A stretch of 64,000 bases of DNA from Corinectria fuckeliana (Eukaryota > Ascomycota > Sordariomycetes > Hypocreales > Nectriaceae). Below, one piece after another: positions 56,601-64,000 of this stretch. The position numbers and the translations under genes were made by a program. The stretch's first letter is position 1. Every line of letters begins with the position of its first letter. Under the pieces are notes generated by a model. That model ran no database searches. It was given only the letters and a program-made list of their open reading frames with translations, and had not been told where the DNA came from. The stretch is taken from positions 248,001 through 312,000 of the forward strand of contig WPDH01000006.1 in NCBI GenBank assembly GCA_019137255.1, written 5' to 3'.

Positions 56601-57771
56601 ATGGCTTACATTGGACAACCAGATGGCCTGGTGTGGCGAGCACACGCCCCTGTGCAAATATGGCCATGTGAGTATCATGGTTTTTGATGTCGCTAACCAC
56701 CACGTCTAGTTACTCTACAGTAACGATGCATTGGGGAGTGATGAGCCGTATCAGTGACATCGGGTTGGAGGCCTGCGAGCCAATTCCCATTTCCCACAGC
56801 TTCAGGGTGTCGGCTCTCGCGCTGTTCGCTCGCTCCTTGGCCAGATGAGATTGTCTGCAACCACATACACCAACTCCAAAGCGAAGGGCCACATATCTCG
56901 CGTTGTGTACACAGACAACTTCTTTAGCAGGATTCATCAAAATAGATACGGGTATATGTAGATAATAGCTATATACTCGATAGATCTTGACAGGTCATGA
57001 GCGCACCGATATGCCCACCTCATCCTCATGTCTGTTCACATTAATTCATAAGCCCAGCCCTCGATAACTTATGCCTCGGGGCTGTCGTCATGGTACAAAA
57101 TAATCCAAAAAAAAAAGAAGAGTTAAGTGCACACCATGCGTTGGCTGACGAGGTCTTGCTTGGAAGACGAACAAAACGGTGGGTGGCATGATGCACACAA
57201 CTCCGGCAGAAATGTAAAGGGGAAAGTCCGGGAAGTCCGAGGAATCTCCAAAGTGCCATCCCGTCCATCGCGCAAAGCGTATACAAATCCCTTCAGCATT
57301 GCTCCCGTTGAAACCCTTCCTGTGATTATCCAGCTTGCTCAAGCATGGCCTGAGTCAACCAGGCCGCATTGCGGCGCACCTACAATGCAGCGCACCTACA
57401 ATGCAGGGATTCACACGGTCGCCATTCTGTCAGCAGAGATGCCTCTCATCGCCTCTAGATAAGGACCGAGTGACATGGGGAAAAACCAACGCGTCATTCC
57501 TGGGGTATTGAAGCGCAGGTAGAAGAAAACCAAACCAAAAACCTTTGCCCCGACAAGCGCTCAGAGGGAGCTGTGGTATCTTTTTAAGAAGAGAGTCGTC
57601 AAACGCCCCGGAAGCAAACAATCCATCCTGTGTGTGCGTGTGATCGTGAGCCCAACCCGGCGACAGGCTGGGGGAGCTTACATTTCCAATGCATCTCCCA
57701 GTCTATACCTCGGTGCTCATCCACCGCAAACCCGTCGTATCGCCAGGAGGAAATATAAAGACAGAAGAAAA
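53668..57771. other. Gene-poor region, 4.1 kb
   Basis: I see no supportable gene between the tRNA and the grainyhead factor. There is a 15-G run at 55673-55687. Frames of up to 170 codons near 54556 and 55547 have no recognisable domains and are contradicted by similar frames on the other strand. The last few hundred bases before 57771 are probably 3' untranslated region of the minus-strand gene. Confidence 0.5.
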
Positions 57772-60502
57772 TTAGAAGACGAGTCGTAGAACAAATCCGC
57801 GTGCCTCTTTGTCGGATATCCCCGAGTCGGGGGAGTGATCGTCCGAGTCGACCGCCATCTCCCACTCGCCCTTCACCACCGAAGCCAGTGCAACTTCTTC
57901 AAGCTGCAGGGTCATATCCTGGCTTTCCTTGAGTTCTCGAATAACATCGTCGTCCATTTCAACCTCGAGCCCGTTGTGGGTAACATGAATTGTATGCGTG
58001 ATTTGTGACGGGTCGATTCCCCACTTGGCTGCAATTTGGTTGTTGAGCTCCTTAAGAGTTCGCTGCCTCAAGTAGACTGCCCGATGGTATTCTCGGTGTT
58101 CGATGTCTCCCTGCTTTTGGTAACGGATATAGAAGCAAGCGACAGGTTTCGGAGCCCGCTCCGTCGGGGGGTGGTATGAGGTATCGACGCCGAGAGCCTC
58201 AATCCACCCGCTGAGATTCCCGTCGTCGTCCATCTTGTTGACCTTTGTTGGCTGGTCCGAGCCCTGACGCGATGTCGGACCTACTGTAATGGTGTCAAAG
58301 GCCTCCCACTGACCGCCCGGGGCGATTGCAGAGGCTTGAGACACCAGAGACAGAGAACTGGGCGAGGGAGAGATTATGGAGCCCGCCAAAGAGCTGCGTC
58401 CACTTCTAACCTGCCAGTTCGAACCATCTCGACCTTCGACCTTGGTCATAGGCGAAACATCTCCGGGAAGCGACACAGGGCTCAGATCGGGATCGTCCAG
58501 TTCTTCGCCACGCAGATACAGGACACTGACGGGTCGAGTGCTGGTAAACATGTCCTGCAGGGTCTGAAGCTTGAAGTGCAAATCTTCTTCCATTGTCGGC
58601 CGTCCCCCGTCGCCGCCGCCACCGGTTGAGCTAGCCGAAGACATGGACCATGTCCGTTTGTGCTTTATGACTTTCCCAGGTCGTTGCACATCCCCTGCCT
58701 TTAAGGAAGCACTTGAACGCTTCCGCTTCCCGAAGTCCTTGAGTCCACTCTCGGCCTGCGTAATCTGCTGTTTGAGTTTGTCGATGGACTTTTTGACGTG
58801 TGCGACATCATTGGAAAGCTTTCGTTCGGCGCCGTGGTCTCGGAAGAGTTTGACCTTGCAGAAGCAGACCTCGGGATTGACCTCAGCAGCGGGTAACGAG
58901 GGACTTGAATGGACTGGGCTAGTTTTGGCGCAGAGTCTCACGGGGATTCCCTTGACACCCTTGGAATGGCTAAAGTCGGTGGATAGGAAGTTGAATCGGA
59001 CTGCGATGTTTACCTCGGAGGCGCCATTAGTTCCCGGCGTCCATGTAACCGAGAAGCCATCGAAAGATGATGTCTCAAGTACGACACGAGTTCTCTTGTC
59101 ATCTCCCTCAGCTGGTTGCCCTGCCTCGACGTATTCGACCGCCTGAAGCTTTCCACCTCTTTGATGCGCCTCATTAGTCCCTCTGCCTTCCTTCCAGAGA
59201 CCCCAACAGACGCTGGGCCTCTCTCTTTGCTGGTCGTCCTCGAAAGAAACCCGCACAAATGTGCGGTACTTGGTGCCCGGAATAATGGGAAGTGCCGCAT
59301 TAGTGTCGGTAATGGATAAAGAGTAGGCTTGTCCCTTGTTGAGATACGTGACGGGAATCTCATCGGTTTGCTTAATCATGGCAGTTGGTGCGTTGAGAGT
59401 CGAATGGAACCGAAACTTTTCTGTCGATGCAGGAATTGGATGAGACATCTGGGTGCTGGGAAACTGACATGGCTGAGCCATGGAGTTTGCATTCTGAAAT
59501 GGGGCATTGATAGACGGTATGCACTCTTCAGGGGAAGTCGAGTCCATTTGGTCCTGTTCCATGGTTTCGTATCCGGTGTCTTGGCGAGCAAATGACGAGG
59601 GCGCAAAGGTTTTTTGTCGCTGTTGATGTTGAGGTTGTGGAGCCTGGATGAAGGGATTAAAGTGGTGGAACTGATGGGGTTGCAGTGTTTGAAATCCGGC
59701 GATGTCCATAGATCCAGTCACCGACCCCGAATGCATCCCATCCACCGAGTTTAGCATTGACAACGGAGTCCCCAAGCCCATTCCCAAGGCCAGCGAGGGG
59801 GTATGAAGGTCACCAGCCTGAGGGTGGAAGAGAGTGTTGGTACCGCCTGGGGTTGGCGTGTAATACCCAGGAGGCGCATTGGCGAAGTTGGCAAAAGAGA
59901 GTGAGTTGGGGTCTAATAGAGATGGCGTAAACCTCCAAGGCTCGTTCATAGCCCGAGGGGTCGGGTCTTGGTCGCGGAAGACTTCTTGTGCAATGCCTTG
60001 AGTCCTATGTGAGATACAAAGTCAGCGAGCTAGTCCAGCCGGTTTTCACTGGTGTGATGGTGGGAGCATTTGGCTCAGATCACGCTTTAATGATATTGTA
60101 GTAGCACGAACATGCCACCCCGCGTCTCGGAAATAAAGCGCTTCGGAGACTTTCACAGTTGCGAAACTGGTGACTGAAAACCTGAAAGAACATACCTCTC
60201 AGAGTGCGATGGCGCATCGGGAATGGTGTTGTCGGCTCCAGTAGTCTGCGATAATCCGGGGGCGGTGGCCCCAGTGCTGACGACTGAAACCTCGGGGAAT
60301 TGGTTTCTGAAGTCGGCTAGGAGGCCATCCCCAGGCTTCTGCGAGCTTCTTCTAAATAGTGGTAAACCCCGTCAGTACTCTCTACATGAAGTAGCCATTG
60401 ACTCGTTGAGCAGTCGCTAGGCAGAGCATGACAGAGTGCGATCCCAGTGCTGCAGGGCAGGCAACTGTCGGGCATAGAGATATCTTACCGTTGACTGAAC
60501 AT
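57772..60502 (-). CDS. csp-2: Grainyhead/CP2-type transcription factor
   Basis: DNA-binding regulator of the CP2/grainyhead family; its fungal member in Neurospora (csp-2) controls cell-wall separation of conidia. Exons 60502-60489 (14 nt), 60351-60196 and 60004-57772 join to 800 aa. The N-terminal 200 residues are Pro/Gln/Asn/His rich. The CP2 domain spans about residues 255-480: KFRFHSTLNAPTAMIKQ, TYLNKGQAYSLSI, KYRTFVRVSFEDDQQR and SVCWGLWKEGRG, then SSFDGFSVTWTPGTNG with VNIAVRFNFLSTDFS and GVKGIPVRLCAKT. A basic patch follows (KRKRSS-like). The end has a ubiquitin-like dimerisation part: RYQKQGDIEHREYHRAVYLRQRTLKELNNQIAAKW. Exon 1 codes just MFSQ plus two bases, so the start relies on the splice at CG|GTAAGA. 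TAGG words lie 460-520 bp upstream. Confidence 0.93.
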
Positions 60503-63500
60503 GTCGACCTAGATGGGGGAAGCTGCGCCGCCCCAAAGCAGAAGCACTTGTCGGTGATTCTTAGCGCAGCGGAGTAGAATAGAGCCTCTCGGCGAGGACG
60601 TCAAGCGGTGTTGCGATGTTGCGATGTTGCGAAGGCGATATGCGCACGCAGTTCGTTTGAAGGTAGCCGGTCAGATTGCGCCAGAGAGCCGACTTAAATT
60701 GGAGCGCGTATGCTAGGCTGTGTTCGCGTCGCAGCGAGGGGTGGCGGGTGAAGGACAAGATCGAACGCTTTAAGCGGTTGTTGTTGAATCGAGGTATAGG
60801 TGCAAACGTCGCGTATGAGCGAGCGGGGTGGAACGAGCGAAGAGAAAGAGGCGGGAATTTTTTGAAAACCAGAGAAAGTGAAACAATAAATAACAAACGT
60901 CCAAGTAGGTGAGGTGAGGTTAGGGACGTGTATTGTAGAAAAAAGATGCCGAAGGTGGTGTAGGCAGGTAGGTAGGTAGTACAGACGAAGCAGCAATGCA
61001 AGGTAGGTACCTAGATAGGTAGGGTTGGGAACGGAGTATGAGCGGATGTGGTGGGGACAGTCGTCAGTCTGGGCTCGCTGGAGTAGCTAGAGAGCTGCGA
61101 TGCAGAGGGGTGGCTCAATCCGGGGGGGGCGTGGAGGCGGTATCGTGGATCGTGGGAGAAGCAAGTGAGCGCTGTGGGAATATCGTGTCAAGGATGTGTG
61201 ATGTTGGTGTGGGTGGGTGCTCTGCGGATGTACGAAGTACGGGTTCGTCCGTTTGATGCTGTAGCAGTATCCTTCACCACCAAGGCGGTACTGCCTCGTT
61301 GGATATGTTGCCCCTTGTTCTAGAATTTCGAGGACCTAGCTGGAGATCGGAATAGAGAGGCTTGGAGCGGTGGCGGAAACGGATTTTGAGAGTTGTGACT
61401 TGTGACTTGTCACGGCGATGGGGCTGGAGATGGGGATGGGACGGGTGACGGGCGACGGGGTGAGCCACAGGGTACAGTGGGTGGTGTGTGTTGCGTGGTG
61501 TGTGTTGTGTAATAGGTCGGCGCCGTCAGAGCAGTAATCTAGAGGGAGGAGGACGCTCGATCGAGGAGCCTTCTGTCGGCCGTCTCGACGATTTTTGAAG
61601 GTGAACTTTGTGGGGGCGTGAGATGGAAGCTCACCCGTCTTTCGTAGCGCTGCGCGTAGTGAGAGCTTAGGATGGCTTCGGGTCTAATACCTAATTAACG
61701 GACGAAGTGGCTTCGTCTGGCATGGCCCTGGCCTTGGTGTCCGGCGTTTGGTGGTTACATGGCGCCTGTGGTATACATAGCAGACGGCATTCGTCACCCG
61801 GGAAATCACAGGGTAGCCAAGATCAAGATACGGGCGTGGCCTCTGTAGGACTGTTCTGGATGGCGATGGAAGAATACCTACCAACAGGCGCGCCAGGGAG
61901 CTGGGGTCCTGGTGGGATGGAGGCGACTGGCATGGATCTTCCAGCAAGGGTCCCTGGCGCCATTCGGCCTCTTTGAAACCCCCCTGCCAGGTTGTGGGAG
62001 AGTGGAGAGTGGAGATGTGGCAGAGGGAATTTGAGAACCGGAAAAGAGGCTCACGAGTATCGAAATTGTTAGTGAGAGACGAGGAGCTCCGGTCCTTCGC
62101 CTCCGGCGGTTACGAAGACACCCTCCGCCCCCCCTCTCCTCGGGTCCCCCGCTTGGACCCCATGAAGGCCCCCAGGAGCTTGTGCTCGACGGAAGGAGCA
62201 ACGGATGCCACACCATTCCTCCAACCTCTAGCGAGCGGTATGCTAGCACACAAAAGACCAGTTGTTATTACTACGTACCTAAGTAGGCCTACTATGTAAG
62301 CGACTTCACGCTGCTTCCCGCTATTCAGCCAGCACACCATATCTAGGTAGGCAGGGGCTGTCAGATCAGGATACAGCGCCTGCTGGCCCCGATCTTCAGT
62401 GAAAGTGTCGGGTGCTTGCATGAGCCACACAGCCACATATGTGCACAGCCACAACGCCACAGAGAGCCACAGGGCCAATCAGTTAAATTTCCACACCCGG
62501 TCCTTCCAGGTCCCTACGGAACTTCCCCAGCATCGTCAACAAAAGCCCTTTTCTACCAACAGCGGTCACCCTTACGCAGGAACGCCATATATCCGTCCAA
62601 CGTCGTGGTACGTGGAGGCCCCCGAACCTGCCGGGATTTTATTACTGCACGGCAGCCGGATCGGATCTTTCCCTTGCCATCGGCTCTCCAGCCCAACTTC
62701 GACTCTGCCACCTTGGACCCTCTACGTACTAAACATTCCCTATGCCGCACCACGCACCCTAGCATCGAGGCACCGCTGGCTAGGAGCAGTTGAGCAATTA
62801 TTTCAGGGACCGAGGGTACCAGCCATGTTTCCTACGGGCGACGCGCTACGAATACCCACAGGACGGTCGAGAGAGCTCCTTGAGAGGGTCACAGATCCAC
62901 CAATGGCCATGCTCCATGCTCCTCACAACTTCTTGCCTCTCTTGCAACGGCGCTACCATTGTACCTATCCCGCTCCGCTCAGTGCGTATACCGTGCTCCG
63001 TTGTCGCCACAGAAGGACTCGGCATGGACTCTGGCATGGACTCTGTTAGTATTCCCTCACGCTTATTGGCCCGTCAAACTCTGCTGCTTGAAGCCCAGCA
63101 GCTCGGCGGCATATGATGGTTTGGGAACGCCCGCTACTGTACTCCGTAGTCACATTAGCGACCAGGACCTTTGCCTAGGACCTTTGTCCTCAAGCTTTCC
63201 CGATTAGGGCCAGCCACCTGACCGAGGCTGCTGTTCCGTTCATCACGACGTCTCATAATAGTGAGACTTCAACCAGCAGTGGCCTCGACCTCCGGCCAGT
63301 TGTCAGTTGATAGGATGTTCTCGGCAACCTTACAGAGCTAACAAGCTCAATACACAGTCCACCATGCCGCCCCGAAGACCTAGGTCACCCCCAAGCTGCG
63401 AGATTAGTACGAAGTGCGTCGATTCCATTCCCGTGTGGCTGTGTAAATGGGCATCCCCCGCTGCCGTTGGCTGCCCCGCGCGCACGCACTCATCAAGGCC

Positions 63501-64000
63501 TTCTAGTTAAGCCGCCCTTATCACCAAGTGTCACAATCAGACCATTTCTCACACCGCTTTACCCCATCTAGCTTGGCCCGAAGCCGTTTGAAGACACGCA
63601 GCGAGAACCGCAGCGAGAACCGCAGCAAGCACCCACCAGGGCTCCGAGCGCCCCACGTCTAAGGTAGTCGACGCCACACCCTCCGCCATGACTTATTAGC
63701 TCCAGCAAGGTGCAGCTTGTCTCTCCCTTCTCCCGCCAAGCAGCCAAGGGTCCAAGCTTGTGATCTTATCCACGCCTGACCGAGGGTGGCCATGTGGTAC
63801 TGTACCTACTTTACAAGCGCAAACAGCCTGCGTTTCTAGTACTAGACCGCTGTCTATTCGAGAGTCTTCGTCTGAATAATTGGTCTCAAATCACAACAAA
63901 AAGGTAAGTAAGAACCTAGTTATTCGTCATTGTCCTCCTGCAGCTGATATAAGTCAGTGTGGCTCAAGTGGGTCTTCTTCTCCATGCCCAAGCGCCCAGT
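60503..64000. other. Gene-poor right end
   Basis: Upstream region of the grainyhead factor and beyond. TAGG words at 60961-61024 and a GTACGAAGTAC word near 61230 are present. I do not see a gene. A frame of 216 codons at 62399-63049 has an alternative start, odd composition and no family resemblance. Confidence 0.5.
60961..61024. repeat. TAGG/CCTA word cluster
   Basis: CAGGTAGGTAGGTAG and GTAGGTACCTAGATAGGTAGGG lie 32 bp apart, 460-520 bp before the grainyhead-type start codon. Confidence 0.6.

Noticed and set aside
62399..63049. 216-codon plus-strand frame near the right end
   Set aside because: Starts at an alternative codon, His/Arg/Pro-rich random-looking composition, no recognisable family.

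Overview
The window is nuclear DNA of a filamentous ascomycete, most likely a Sordariomycete. Genes carry short introns of about 50-90 bp with GT..AG ends and CTRAC-type branch sites. Several products have characteristic filamentous-fungal forms: the Swiss-Army-Knife HAD protein, the csp-2-type grainyhead factor, the 21.3 kDa complex I subunit and SKN7. One transposon has been degraded in a RIP-like way. The genus cannot be fixed from the sequence. Gene density is low, roughly 17 protein genes in 64 kb, with several 2-4.5 kb stretches where I see no gene.

Left part (1-15.8 kb): phosphoketolase (+), a GNAT acetyltransferase broken by an in-frame TAG (-), MSH2 (-), a ZIP metal transporter (+) and a 12-exon secreted subtilase without the usual PA insertion (-). 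Next come about 4.3 kb without a recognisable gene and a short conserved basic protein (+, 20.1 kb).

Middle (22.4-36 kb): a kinesin-10/KIF22-like motor (-) divergent from an AIM24-like mitochondrial protein (+), and an MFS monocarboxylate-type transporter (+). Then, on the minus strand, four related box C/D snoRNAs lie each inside its own small intron of a noncoding host that starts about 170 nt past the stop codon of the complex I 21.3 kDa subunit. TRM10 (+) and primase small subunit PRI1 (-) follow.

Right part (37-64 kb): a 2,655-bp transposon with perfect 54-bp terminal inverted repeats and an 8-bp target duplication, its interior changed to extreme A+T while its ends are intact. Then SKN7 (-), a 4.5 kb gap, eIF2B epsilon GCD6 (+), an HAD/RGG RNA-repair-like protein (-), a DUF167 protein (+), a tRNA-Thr(AGT) and a grainyhead/CP2 transcription factor (-), followed by 3.5 kb without a gene.

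The genes are mostly housekeeping functions (mismatch repair, replication priming, translation initiation, tRNA modification, respiration) mixed with nutrient and secretion functions; no biosynthetic cluster is visible. Exon structures were built by hand from splice signals. For every spliced gene listed the exon lengths sum to an intact reading frame. The snoRNA array is the most unusual system here.
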